From assembly GCA_963744255.1 (NCBI GenBank), contig CAVUSZ010000035.1, forward strand, positions 1 to 64,000: a stretch of 64,000 bases of DNA, written 5' to 3'. A program made the position numbers and the translations under genes. Positions within the stretch are counted from its first letter, which is position 1, and every line of letters starts with the position of its first letter. A model generated the notes under the pieces. It was not told the origin of the DNA. It made no database searches and saw only the letters and a list, made by a program, of their open reading frames with translations. Of this stretch, positions 24,634 to 32,787 are shown one piece after another. The stretch comes from DATEDA01 sp963744255 (GTDB lineage: Bacteria > Pseudomonadota > Gammaproteobacteria > Burkholderiales > SG8-39).

Positions 24634-25710
24634 ATGAAAGCTTCCATCGCCGCGAAGCTCGACCAGATCGCACGCCGGCTCGAGGAGCTCAACGGTCTGC
24701 TTTCGGCGGAGGGCGTCACGCGCGACCTCGGCGAGTTCAGGCGGCTGTCGCGCGAGCACGCCGAGCTCACGCCGATTGCTGCGCGCTACGGCGAGTACCG
24801 TGCGGCCGAGGCCGACCTCGCAGCCGCGAACGAAATGGTCGGCGACCCGGAGATGAGGAGCTTCGCCGAGGCCGAGGCGAAGAGCGCGAAGGAGAGGATG
24901 GCCGCGCTCGAGGCCGAACTGCAGCGACTGCTCCTGCCACGCGACCCGAACGACGATCGCAACATCTTCGTCGAGATCCGCGCCGGCGCCGGCGGCGACG
25001 AGTCGGCGCTCTTCGCCGGCGATCTCTTCCGCATGTACTCCCGCTACGCCGAGCGGCGCGGCTGGGGGATGGAGGTGCTGTCCTCGAACCTGTCCGACCT
25101 CGGCGGCTACAAGGAGGTGATCGCGCGCATCATCGGTGACGGCGCGTACTCGAAGCTCAAGTTCGAGTCCGGCGGTCACCGGGTGCAGCGGGTGCCTGCG
25201 ACGGAGACGCAGGGGCGCATCCACACGTCGGCGGCGACCGTGGCAGTGATGCCCGAAGCCGACGAGGTGGCCAACATCGAGTTGAACCCCGCCGACCTCA
25301 AGGTCGACACCTTCCGCGCCTCGGGCGCGGGCGGGCAGCACGTCAACAAGACCGACTCGGCGGTGCGCATGACGCACCTGCCGACCGGGATCGTGGTCGA
25401 ATGCCAGGACGACCGTTCGCAGCACAAGAACCGGGCGCGCGCGCTCGGGCTTCTCGCTGCGCGAATCAAGGACCAGCGCGAGCGAGAGCAGCGCGCGAAG
25501 GAGGCGGCGACGCGGAAATCGCTGGTCGGCTCGGGCGATCGCTCCGACCGCGTGCGCACCTACAACTTCCCGCAGGGCCGCGTCACCGATCACCGCATCA
25601 AGCTCGACCTCTACAGGATCGCCGCCGTGATGGATGGCGACCTCGACGAGATCGTCGATGCGCTCGCCGCCGAGCACCAGGCCGAGCAGCTGGCGGCGCT
25701 GGGCGAATGA
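24634..25710 (+). CDS. prfA: Peptide chain release factor 1
   Basis: 358 residues, full length. It recognises UAA and UAG and triggers peptide release. The GGQ motif is in SGAGGQHVNKTDSAVR (about residue 231), after the GAGGDESALFAGDL domain 3 region; a PxT-type codon-recognition loop is expected around VPATETQGR. Its substrate for methylation, Gln of GGQ, is modified by the product of the downstream prmC gene. Confidence 0.97.
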   Translation: MKASIAAKLDQIARRLEELNGLLSAEGVTRDLGEFRRLSREHAELTPIAARYGEYRAAEADLAAANEMVGDPEMRSFAEAEAKSAKERMAALEAELQRLLLPRDPNDDRNIFVEIRAGAGGDESALFAGDLFRMYSRYAERRGWGMEVLSSNLSDLGGYKEVIARIIGDGAYSKLKFESGGHRVQRVPATETQGRIHTSAATVAVMPEADEVANIELNPADLKVDTFRASGAGGQHVNKTDSAVRMTHLPTGIVVECQDDRSQHKNRARALGLLAARIKDQREREQRAKEAATRKSLVGSGDRSDRVRTYNFPQGRVTDHRIKLDLYRIAAVMDGDLDEIVDALAAEHQAEQLAALGE

Positions 25711-25725
25711 ACCACCGCGCAGGGG

Positions 25726-25743
25726 CCCCGCGCTTGCGCGGGG
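25726..25743 (+). terminator. GC hairpin between prfA and prmC
   Basis: CCCCGCGC pairs with GCGCGGGG across a 2-base TT gap. There is no U-run, so it more likely modulates read-through or RNA stability than ends transcription. Confidence 0.3.
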
Positions 25744-25828
25744 ATGCAAGCGAGGTGAATGAGGCCGCCGACCGCGCGGCACTTCAGCGCGCTTGGCCTG
25801 TCGGAGGCGGCGGCGAGAGCGCGGCCGA

Positions 25829-26641
25829 TTGAGTACCGCCGTCAGCTCGATCCTCGCCGGAAGCGGCCTGCCGCCCATCGAGGCGCAGGTCCTCGCGGCG
25901 CACGCGCTGGGACTCTCGCGGGCGCGCCTGCTCGCGGATTCCCAGCGGATGCTCGACGCCGAGACCGTGCGCGGAATCGAGCGGCTCTTCCTGCGGCGCC
26001 GTGCCGGCGAGCCGGTCGCCTACCTCACCGGCGAGCGCGAGTTCTATGGGCTCTCGTTGAAGGTGACGCGGGACGTGCTCATCCCGCGACCCGAGACCGA
26101 GCTCCTCGTGGAACTCGCGCTGGAGCGGTTGCCGAACCGCGCCGGCCGCGTGCTCGATCTCGGCACGGGCTCGGGAGCGATCGCGGTGGCGATCGCCCAT
26201 GCTGCGCCCGATGCCGAAGTCGTCGCGGTCGACACGGAGCGGGCGGCATTGGCGGTCGCGCGGGAGAACGCGCGACGCCACGGCGCGACGATCCGCTTCG
26301 TGGAGGAGGCGTGGTTTGCCGGGCTGGGCGGCGAGCGTTTCGACGTCGTGGTCTCGAACCCGCCGTACGTCGCCGCCGGCGATGCGCATCTCGGCGTGGG
26401 CGACCTTCGCTTCGAGCCGCGCACCGCGCTCGTCGGCGGACCGGACGGGCTGGACGCGATCAGAGCGATCGTCGCCGGCGCGAAGAGACATCTCGTGCCG
26501 GGAGGATGGCTGCTCTTCGAGAACGGGTCGGACCAGGCCGAGCGGTGTCGGAGCCTGCTCGCGATGTACGGCTACGCGGGGATCGCAAGCTGGCCTGATC
26601 TCGCGGGGATCCCGCGGGTGACCGGCGGGCGGCCAGCGTGA
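25829..26641 (+). CDS. prmC: Release factor glutamine methyltransferase
   Basis: 270 residues. It N5-methylates the GGQ glutamine of release factors using SAM. The SAM-binding loop VLDLGTGSGAIAVAI and the substrate motif NPPY (VVSNPPYVA) are intact, with the helical N-terminal domain before them. The start is taken as TTG 25829, which matches the usual N-terminus (LSTAVSSILAGSGLPPIEAQ); no ATG or GTG fits. In related genomes grxD follows directly; here a 7 kb copper/molybdate block intervenes. Confidence 0.93.
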   Translation: MSTAVSSILAGSGLPPIEAQVLAAHALGLSRARLLADSQRMLDAETVRGIERLFLRRRAGEPVAYLTGEREFYGLSLKVTRDVLIPRPETELLVELALERLPNRAGRVLDLGTGSGAIAVAIAHAAPDAEVVAVDTERAALAVARENARRHGATIRFVEEAWFAGLGGERFDVVVSNPPYVAAGDAHLGVGDLRFEPRTALVGGPDGLDAIRAIVAGAKRHLVPGGWLLFENGSDQAERCRSLLAMYGYAGIASWPDLAGIPRVTGGRPA

Positions 26642-26728
26642 TCACGCTTTGCGGCGACGCGCGCAGGGACGGTCTTCGGCCGGGTTGCCGGTGATATAGT
26701 CCTCGAGGCCGTATTCCGTTCCATCGCC

Positions 26729-27121
26729 ATGCGCTCGCTACGCTCGGTTGCCTGCTCGCGATTCGCGCTTGCGCTCGCGCTGTTCGGTAGCCTCGCGCAG
26801 CAGGTCGGGGCCCTCGCGCATGGCGTCATGCTCGCGCGTCCAGGGCTGCCGGCGGGCGTGCTCCACGAATTCTGCACGAGCGGCGGCGTGGTGCGCGCCC
26901 CGCAGGCGCCCGAGCCTGCGAAGTCGCCGGCGAGCGCCGGCGGCATCTGCGATCTCTGCGCGGCGGCGAGCATGCCGCCGCTGCCATGGGCGCCCGAGCA
27001 CGCGCTCATCGTCGTGCCCGGGATCCGCGACGAGCCGGCATTCCAGCCGGTCGCGCATCTCGGTTCGCCCCCGCAGCGCGCTTATCGCTCGCGCGCGCCA
27101 CCCGTCCCCCTCCCCGTCTGA
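26729..27121 (+). CDS. DUF2946 protein (copper-associated, exported or membrane-anchored)
   Basis: 130 residues with an N-terminal hydrophobic segment (residues 10-25) and the family CxxC in GGICDLCAAASMP, a likely metal-binding site. DUF2946 proteins are commonly found next to TonB receptors and copper genes, as here. A TATAGT-like -10 lies about 35 bases upstream. It is first in a run of four co-directional genes. Confidence 0.75.
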   Translation: MRSLRSVACSRFALALALFGSLAQQVGALAHGVMLARPGLPAGVLHEFCTSGGVVRAPQAPEPAKSPASAGGICDLCAAASMPPLPWAPEHALIVVPGIRDEPAFQPVAHLGSPPQRAYRSRAPPVPLPV

Positions 27122-27194
27122 CTCCGCAGCAGGTTCGCGCCGCGCCACGAGGAGGCGTCGCGCGAGTGTGCGTACCTTTCCTGGAGGGAGATCC

Positions 27195-29240
27195 ATGCCC
27201 TGCACGGCTTCGTGCCTGCGCCCCGTCGCCGCTGCGCTCGCGCTCGGCACGGCGAACGCCAGCCACGCTCAGACAGCGGGCGAGCCGCACCGGCTCGAGC
27301 CGGTCGTCGTCCGCGCCGAGGCGGAAAAATCGCTGACCGTACCGTCGATCGATCGCGCCGAGCGGGAGATCCGCCGCATTCCGGGCGGGGCCGAGGTCGT
27401 CGACCCGAAGACCTACGAGACCGGCCGCAGCTCGACCCTGTCGGACGCGCTGTCCTACGCGCCGGGCGTGTTCGTGCAGCCGCGCTTCGGCGCCGACGAG
27501 GCGCGCATCGCGATCCGCGGCTCGGGCGTCCAGCGGACGTTTCACGGCCGCGGGATCATCTTGATGCAGGACGGCGTGCCGCTGAACCTCGCCGACGGCA
27601 GCTTCGACATGCAGGCGGTCGAGCCGCTCGGCCTGCAGTACATCGAGGTGTTCCGCGGCGCCAACGCGCTCCAGTACGGCGCGACCACGCTCGGCGGCGC
27701 GATCAACTTCGTCGCGAACACCGGCTACACCTCGGACCTCCTGCGGGTGCGTGGCGAGCTTGGCAGCTGGGACTACTACAAGGTGTTCGGATCAACCGGC
27801 GGCGTGAGCGGCAACGTCGACTACAACGTCATGGCGTCCTACGCCTCCCAAGACGGGTATCGCGACTGGGCGCAGCAGGAGAACGCCCGGTTCTTCGGCA
27901 ACGTGGGCATCCGGATCAACCCCGACCTCGAGACCCGCTTCTACTTCACCGCGCTCAACAGCGACTCGCAGCTGCCGGGGACGCTCACGAAGGCGCAGGC
28001 CCAGGCAAACCCCCGGCAGGCGAACCCCGGCAACCTCGCAGGCCAGCAGAAGCGCGACTTCCCGCTTTACCGGGTTGCGAACAAGACCGCGTACCGGATG
28101 GGAGAGGGGGTGCTGGAGGCAAGCGCCTTCTACTCCTACAAGGACCTGTGGCACCCGATCTTCCAGGTGATCGACCAAGTCTCGAACGACTACGGCATCG
28201 CGCTGAGATACGTGACCGAGGCGCCGCTGGCCGGCCACCAGAACCGCTTCGTAATGGGTTTCATCCCGCAGTGGGGCACCGTGGACGACAATCGCTTCGT
28301 CAACGTGGGGGGCCAGGCGGGTGCGCGCACCGGACAGTCGAAGCAGGATTCGTCGAACTACGTGCTGTACGCGGAGAACAGCTTCTACGTCACGCCGCAA
28401 TGGGTGGGCGTCCTCGGCCTGCAGGCGACGCGCGCGGAGCGCAAGCTCGAGGACCAGTTCCTCCAGGACGGCAACCAGAGCGTGGATCAGCGCTACGACC
28501 AGCTCTCGCCGAAGGTCGGGGTGCTCTACAGGTCGTCGCCGGCGATCGACGTGTTCGCCAACTACAGCGGCAGCTACGAGCCGCCGACGTTCGGCGAGCT
28601 GACCGGCGGACCGAACGTGACGCCGCTGAGCGCGCAGCAGGGCAAGACGTTCGAAGTCGGGACGCGCGGCTTCCTGCCCGCGGTGCAGTGGGACGTCGCG
28701 TACTACTACACCGACCTCGACAACGAGCTGCTGTCGCTCAACAGCCCGACCGGCCAGCCGCTCGGTACGGTGAACGCTCCGGACACGATGCACCAGGGCA
28801 TCGAGGTCGGGCTCGTCGTGACGATCGCCGAGCGGGTCGTGTGGCGGAGCTCCTACCTCTGGAACGACTTCCGGTTCCGCAACAACGCCGTCTTCGGCGA
28901 CAACCGGCTCCCCGGCATTCCGCCGCAGTTCCTGCGGAGCGAGATCCTGTACCAGCCCCCAGATGGCTGGTACGTCGGGCCGACGGTGGAGTGGTCGCCG
29001 CAGCGCACCCCGGTCGACATGGCGAACACGCTCTACGCCGACGGCTACGCCATCTGGGGCCTGAAGGGCGGCCGGCAGGTGGCGAAGGGGCTGTCGTTCT
29101 TCGTCGAGGGTCGCAACCTCGGCAACAAGAAGTACGTCGCCACGACCGGGGTGATCGCCGATGCCCGCGGCCTCGACCAGCCGCAGTTCTGGCCGGGCGA
29201 CGGCCGGTCGGTCTACGCCGGGCTCGAGTGGCGGATGTAA
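27195..29240 (+). CDS. TonB-dependent outer-membrane receptor
   Basis: 681 residues from ATG 27195 (GGAGGGA upstream; the open frame extends further without homology). Signal peptide to about residue 26; plug domain with LSDALSYAPGVFVQ, RIAIRGSGVQ and IEVFRGANALQYGATTLGGA; a 22-strand barrel ending VYAGLEWRM. The neighbours (DUF2946, YcnI, CopC/CopD) suggest copper or a copper chelate as ligand, but this is inference. It needs TonB/ExbBD from elsewhere. Confidence 0.9.
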   Translation: MPCTASCLRPVAAALALGTANASHAQTAGEPHRLEPVVVRAEAEKSLTVPSIDRAEREIRRIPGGAEVVDPKTYETGRSSTLSDALSYAPGVFVQPRFGADEARIAIRGSGVQRTFHGRGIILMQDGVPLNLADGSFDMQAVEPLGLQYIEVFRGANALQYGATTLGGAINFVANTGYTSDLLRVRGELGSWDYYKVFGSTGGVSGNVDYNVMASYASQDGYRDWAQQENARFFGNVGIRINPDLETRFYFTALNSDSQLPGTLTKAQAQANPRQANPGNLAGQQKRDFPLYRVANKTAYRMGEGVLEASAFYSYKDLWHPIFQVIDQVSNDYGIALRYVTEAPLAGHQNRFVMGFIPQWGTVDDNRFVNVGGQAGARTGQSKQDSSNYVLYAENSFYVTPQWVGVLGLQATRAERKLEDQFLQDGNQSVDQRYDQLSPKVGVLYRSSPAIDVFANYSGSYEPPTFGELTGGPNVTPLSAQQGKTFEVGTRGFLPAVQWDVAYYYTDLDNELLSLNSPTGQPLGTVNAPDTMHQGIEVGLVVTIAERVVWRSSYLWNDFRFRNNAVFGDNRLPGIPPQFLRSEILYQPPDGWYVGPTVEWSPQRTPVDMANTLYADGYAIWGLKGGRQVAKGLSFFVEGRNLGNKKYVATTGVIADARGLDQPQFWPGDGRSVYAGLEWRM

Positions 29241-29276
29241 CGGGTCCGTCCCCACGCGGATCAGAAAGGGCTCCTG

Positions 29277-29795
29277 ATGACGAGCACACACGTTTGCCTT
29301 GCCGCCCTCGCCGTCGCTGTCGCAGCCGCGCCCGCAGCGGCCCACGTCACGATCGACCAGCACGAGGCTCCTGCCCGCAGCTACTTCAAGGCGCAGTTGC
29401 GCATCGGGCACGGCTGCAAGGGGTCGCCGACGATGCGCGTGCGCGTGCGTCTCCCCGAGGGTGCCGTCTCGGTCAAGCCGCAGCCCAAGCCGGGCTGGCA
29501 GGTCGAGACGATGCGCGTGAAGCTTGCGCCGCCGGTCGACGACGGTCACGGCGGCACGATCACCGAGGCGGTCGGCGAAGTCATCTGGTCGGGCGGACGT
29601 CTGCTCGACGAGCACTTCGACGAGTTCGCCGTGATGATGCGGCTGCCGGACCGACCCGGCGCGACGGTCTACTTCCCGGTCGTGCAGGAGTGCGAGCAGG
29701 GCGTGCACCGGTGGATCGAGATCCCGGCGGCCGGCAAGTCCGCTCGCGACCTTCGCGAGCCGGCGCCGGCACTGCGGCTTACGCCCAGACGTTGA
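29277..29795 (+). CDS. YcnI-like (DUF1775) periplasmic copper-binding protein
   Basis: 172 residues. After a signal peptide ending APAAA, the mature protein starts HVTIDQHEAPARSYFKAQL; the N-terminal His is the known Cu(II) ligand of YcnI, with the conserved Trp in GWQVE. It ends in a basic tail. The final TGA overlaps the TTG start of the CopC-CopD gene (TTGA), so the two are coupled. It probably hands copper to or from the CopC/CopD import pair. Confidence 0.87.
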   Translation: MTSTHVCLAALAVAVAAAPAAAHVTIDQHEAPARSYFKAQLRIGHGCKGSPTMRVRVRLPEGAVSVKPQPKPGWQVETMRVKLAPPVDDGHGGTITEAVGEVIWSGGRLLDEHFDEFAVMMRLPDRPGATVYFPVVQECEQGVHRWIEIPAAGKSARDLREPAPALRLTPRR

Positions 29796-30820
29796 TCCGG
29801 CTCGTCGCGCTGGGGCTCGCGCTCGCGGCGGGTGACGCGCTCGCGCATGCGTCGCTCGTCGCATCCGAGCCGGCCGACGGCGCCGTCCTGGAGCAGGCGC
29901 CGCCATCGATCGTGCTGCGGTTCAGCGAGCCGGCGAGTCCGATCGCGATCCGGCTGCTCGATCGCTCGGGGTCGAGCGTGCCCCTGGCCACGGCGGCCGA
30001 GGGCGACACGGTGCGCGCCGCGCTGCCCGCCGAGCTGCCGCACGGCGCCTACCTGGTGAGCCTTCGCGTGACCTCGCTCGACTCGCACCCGGTCGGCGGC
30101 GCGATCGCGTTCTCGACCGGCAGGGCGGAGCGGATGGCGGTGCCGCGCGAGCTCGACGCGGTCGGTGCAGGCGCTCCGCTGCGCGGTGCGCTTCGCATCA
30201 TCCACGATCTGTCGTTGCTGATTGCAGCTGGCGGCGCCTTGTTCGCGCTTGCGGTCCGGCCGTTCCCGGGCCAGCGCGTCGTGCTGCTGGCCGCCGCTGC
30301 GATCGCCGGCGGGAGCGCAATCGCAGCGGTTGGCCTCCACGGCGCAGCGCTGCTCGACGCGAGCGTCCGCGACGGCGCGTCCTGGCGCGTGGGATTCGCT
30401 ACGACGCGCGGGGTGGCGGCGATCGCGACGAGCGCGGGCGCCGCTTCGATCGCGGCCGGCGCGTTCGGCTCGGCGAGCCGGGGGACCACCGTGCTGCTCG
30501 CCGCTGGCGCATTGCTGTCGATCGCGAGCTTCGCGCTGACGGGCCACGCCGCCGCCGCTGAGCCGCGCGCGGTAGGCGGTCACGGTCTCGTTCCGCACCG
30601 CCGGCGGCACGGCCCTCGACCCGGCCGAATCGTCGTTGAGTTCGAGAACCCGGCGGCCGGCGTGGAACCGATCCTCCGTCAGGCGCGGCGTTCGGGGCCG
30701 GGCGAGTACCGACTCGAGGGCGCCGAGCTCGCGTTGGCCGGCGACTGGTCGATCACGATCTACGCGCGCCTCACCGACTTCGACAAGCTCGTGCTGCGCA
30801 CCCGGCTCACGGTGCGCTGA
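29792..30820 (+). CDS. CopC-CopD fusion with a YtkA-like tail; internally rearranged
   Basis: 342 residues from TTG 29792. CopC domain: mature N-terminus HASLVASEPADGAVLEQAPP and SLDSHPVGGAI carry the copper His ligands. The CopD membrane part (about residues 130-255) has only four or so helices and stops after LTGHAAAAEPRAV; the rest of CopD is missing. A YtkA/FixH-like domain (FENPAAGVEPILRQARR to the end) follows. Between them about 20 residues read as out-of-frame Arg/Pro/Gly sequence; the alternate frame gives VTVSFRTAGGTALDPAE, the natural start of that domain. Two compensating frameshifts therefore flank the joint. Confidence 0.75.
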   Translation: MIRLVALGLALAAGDALAHASLVASEPADGAVLEQAPPSIVLRFSEPASPIAIRLLDRSGSSVPLATAAEGDTVRAALPAELPHGAYLVSLRVTSLDSHPVGGAIAFSTGRAERMAVPRELDAVGAGAPLRGALRIIHDLSLLIAAGGALFALAVRPFPGQRVVLLAAAAIAGGSAIAAVGLHGAALLDASVRDGASWRVGFATTRGVAAIATSAGAASIAAGAFGSASRGTTVLLAAGALLSIASFALTGHAAAAEPRAVGGHGLVPHRRRHGPRPGRIVVEFENPAAGVEPILRQARRSGPGEYRLEGAELALAGDWSITIYARLTDFDKLVLRTRLTVR

Positions 30821-30829
30821 GCAGCGCGC

Positions 30830-31192
30830 TCAGCGACGCGGGCGAAGCAACCCCTTGAGCGCCGCGAGATCGCGCGCTGCAGCCTTCGACGCGCGCTGCT
30901 CCATCGCCCGGTAGCGGGTAAGGACCTCCGCGCCGAGCGCGGTGAGCCCCGCTCCGCCGCCCGACTGTCCGCCCTTGGCGGCCGCGACAAGCGGCGTCCG
31001 GAAGCAGCGGTTCATCGTGTCGACCAGCAGCCACGCCCGCTTGTAGCTCATCCCCAGGCGGGCGGCGGCGGCGGCGATCGAGCCGGTCGCGGCGATGCCT
31101 TCGAGGAGGTCGGCCTTGCCCGGCCCGATCGCGATGTCGCGCTCGAGCACGACGCGCAGGCGCAGGCCCAGGGTGACGTTCGCAGGTTTCAT
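30830..31192 (-). CDS. modE: ModE N-terminal-domain molybdate-responsive regulator
   Basis: 120 residues consisting of the winged-helix part of ModE only: GIAATGSIAAAAARLGMSYK and RAWLLVDTMNRCF, then the GGQSGGGAGLTALGAEVL segment. The molybdate-binding MOP domains are absent, as in many single-domain ModE proteins, so it may be a constitutive or separately sensed repressor. It is divergent from modA, with a ModE-type operator in the shared region. Confidence 0.85.
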   Translation of the reverse strand: MKPANVTLGLRLRVVLERDIAIGPGKADLLEGIAATGSIAAAAARLGMSYKRAWLLVDTMNRCFRTPLVAAAKGGQSGGGAGLTALGAEVLTRYRAMEQRASKAAARDLAALKGLLRPRR

Positions 31193-31264
31193 GCCGGGCG
31201 GATTGTAGCGCCGCGGGCGATCGAATCGGCAGCGGGATGCCTATTTCGGTCCGGGCTGCGGCTG

Positions 31265-31288
31265 CGATATAGTCGGGGAGATATAACG
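31265..31288. promoter_or_regulatory. ModE-type operator upstream of modA
   Basis: Half-sites CGATATA (31265-31271) and TATAACG (31282-31288) form an imperfect inverted repeat with a 10-base spacer. This closely resembles the ModE box half-sites known from E. coli (CGTTATA...TATAACG). It lies 16 bases before the modA ATG and about 70 bases from the modE start, so it could control both. The TATA stretches also overlap the likely modA -10 region. Confidence 0.7.
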
Positions 31289-31304
31289 CTCGGACACCCA
31301 GCCC

Positions 31305-32081
31305 ATGCCTGCCCGTCTTGCCTCGATCGCGGCCGTTGTCTTGGCGGCCTGTCTCACGGCGCCCGCGGCGTTGGCTCAAGGAGGTCCTTCGATCACGGTC
31401 TTCGCGGCCGCGAGCCTCAAGAACGCGCTCGACGAGGCGGTCGGGAGGTACGAGAAAAAGAGCGGGAGCAAGGTGGCGGTGTCCTACGGCGCAAGCTCTG
31501 CGCTCGCGCGGCAGATCGAGGCGGCTGCGCCCGCCGACCTGTTCATCTCGGCGGATCTCGACTGGATGGACTACTTGCAGCAGCGGCAGCTGATCCGGCC
31601 GGCGACGCGCGTCAACCTGCTCGGAAACAGACTGGTGCTGATCGCGCCGAGCGGCAGCCAGGCGAGCTTCGCGGTCGACCGGAACATGCCGCTCGCGCAG
31701 GCGCTCGGCGACGGGCGCCTCGCGATGGCCGACCCCGACGCGGTGCCGGCCGGAAAATACGGCAAGGCGGCGCTCGAGGCGCTCGGCGCGTGGACCGCAG
31801 TCGCGTCGCGGGTGGCGCGCGCCGAGAACGTGCGCGTGGCGCTTGCTTTCGTGGCGCGCGGCGAGTGCCCCCTCGGGGTCGTCTACGCGACCGACGCTGC
31901 GGTGGAGCCGAGAGTACGGATCGTTGGGGTGTTTCCCGCCGACGCACATCCGCCGATCGTCTATCCCGCCGCGATTACCGCGGCAGCGAGGAGCGCCGCG
32001 GCGAGCGACTTCCTTCAGTTCCTCGGTTCGCCCGAGACGGCGCCGGTATTCGAGAAGTACGGTTTCACCGTGCCAAAGTGA
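31305..32081 (+). CDS. modA: Molybdate-binding periplasmic protein
   Basis: 258 residues. Signal peptide to AALA (about residue 24), then ITVFAAASLKNALDEAVGRY, YGASSALARQIEAAAPADLF and FISADLDWMDYL, the ModA ligand-binding signatures (Ser in AAASL and GASS). It captures molybdate or tungstate for the ModBC transporter. First gene of modABC; modB starts 4 bases after its stop. Confidence 0.95.
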   Translation: MPARLASIAAVVLAACLTAPAALAQGGPSITVFAAASLKNALDEAVGRYEKKSGSKVAVSYGASSALARQIEAAAPADLFISADLDWMDYLQQRQLIRPATRVNLLGNRLVLIAPSGSQASFAVDRNMPLAQALGDGRLAMADPDAVPAGKYGKAALEALGAWTAVASRVARAENVRVALAFVARGECPLGVVYATDAAVEPRVRIVGVFPADAHPPIVYPAAITAAARSAAASDFLQFLGSPETAPVFEKYGFTVPK

Positions 32082-32085
32082 GGCG

Positions 32086-32787
32086 ATGGCCACGCTGACG
32101 CCGGACGAATGGGAGGCGATCCGGCTGAGCCTCCGGGTCTCCCTCTGGGGTGTCGCGGCGAGCCTGCCGCTCGCGGTGCTCGTCGCGATGGTGCTCGCGC
32201 GCACCCGGTTCCCGGGCAAGAGCCTGTTCGACGCGGTCGTGCATCTCCCGCTCGTGCTGCCGCCGGTGGTCGTCGGTTATTTCCTGCTGCTCCTGCTCGG
32301 ACGCAAGGGGCCGGTCGGCGCGTGGCTCGAGAGCACGTTCGGCCTCGTGTTCGCGTTCCGCTGGACGGGCGCCGCAGTCGCGGCGGCGGTGATGGGGTTT
32401 CCGCTGATGGTTCGTGCCATGCGTCTCTCGATCGAGGCGATCGATACGCGCATCGAGTCGGCCGCGGTGACGCTCGGCGCGAATCCGGCCTGGGTGTTCG
32501 CGAGCGTGACGTTGCCGCTCATGCTGCCCGGGATCATCACCGGCGTCCTGCTCTCGTTCGCCCGGAGCCTCGGTGAGTTCGGAGCCACGATTACGTTCGT
32601 GTCGAACATCCCCGGCGAGACGCGGACCCTGCCGATCGCCATCTACACATACACACAGGTCCCCGGCGGCGACGCCCAGGCGCTGCGACTTTCGATCATC
32701 GCCGTGGTGCTGTCGATCGGCGCGCTGCTCGCCTCGGAGCTGCTGGTGCGGCGCGCGACCGCGCGCGTGGCGGGACGCGATGCTTGA
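32086..32787 (+). CDS. modB: Molybdate ABC transporter permease
   Basis: 233 residues, five or six transmembrane helices. The EAA loop that contacts ModC is SAAVTLGANPAWVFASVTLP; LPPVVVGYFLLLLLG and ARSLGEFGATITFVSNIPG are typical of ModB. ATG 32086 is used. Its end overlaps the modC start by 8 bases, so translation is coupled. Confidence 0.95.
   Translation: MATLTPDEWEAIRLSLRVSLWGVAASLPLAVLVAMVLARTRFPGKSLFDAVVHLPLVLPPVVVGYFLLLLLGRKGPVGAWLESTFGLVFAFRWTGAAVAAAVMGFPLMVRAMRLSIEAIDTRIESAAVTLGANPAWVFASVTLPLMLPGIITGVLLSFARSLGEFGATITFVSNIPGETRTLPIAIYTYTQVPGGDAQALRLSIIAVVLSIGALLASELLVRRATARVAGRDA

Noticed and set aside
25707..25832. Small ORF between prfA and prmC
   Set aside because: It lies over a GC hairpin, has no homology and would overlap the prmC start; composition looks like non-coding high G+C DNA.
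23116..25878. A 920-codon open frame on the minus strand
   Set aside because: It is antisense to hemA and prfA, both unmistakable. The product is Arg/Leu/Ala/Glu-rich shadow sequence typical of high G+C DNA.
27792..29906. A 704-codon minus-strand frame, and a 1202-codon plus-strand frame at 27212-30820
   Set aside because: The first is antisense to the TonB receptor gene. The second is real only from 29792 (CopC-CopD); its earlier part is an out-of-frame shadow of the receptor.
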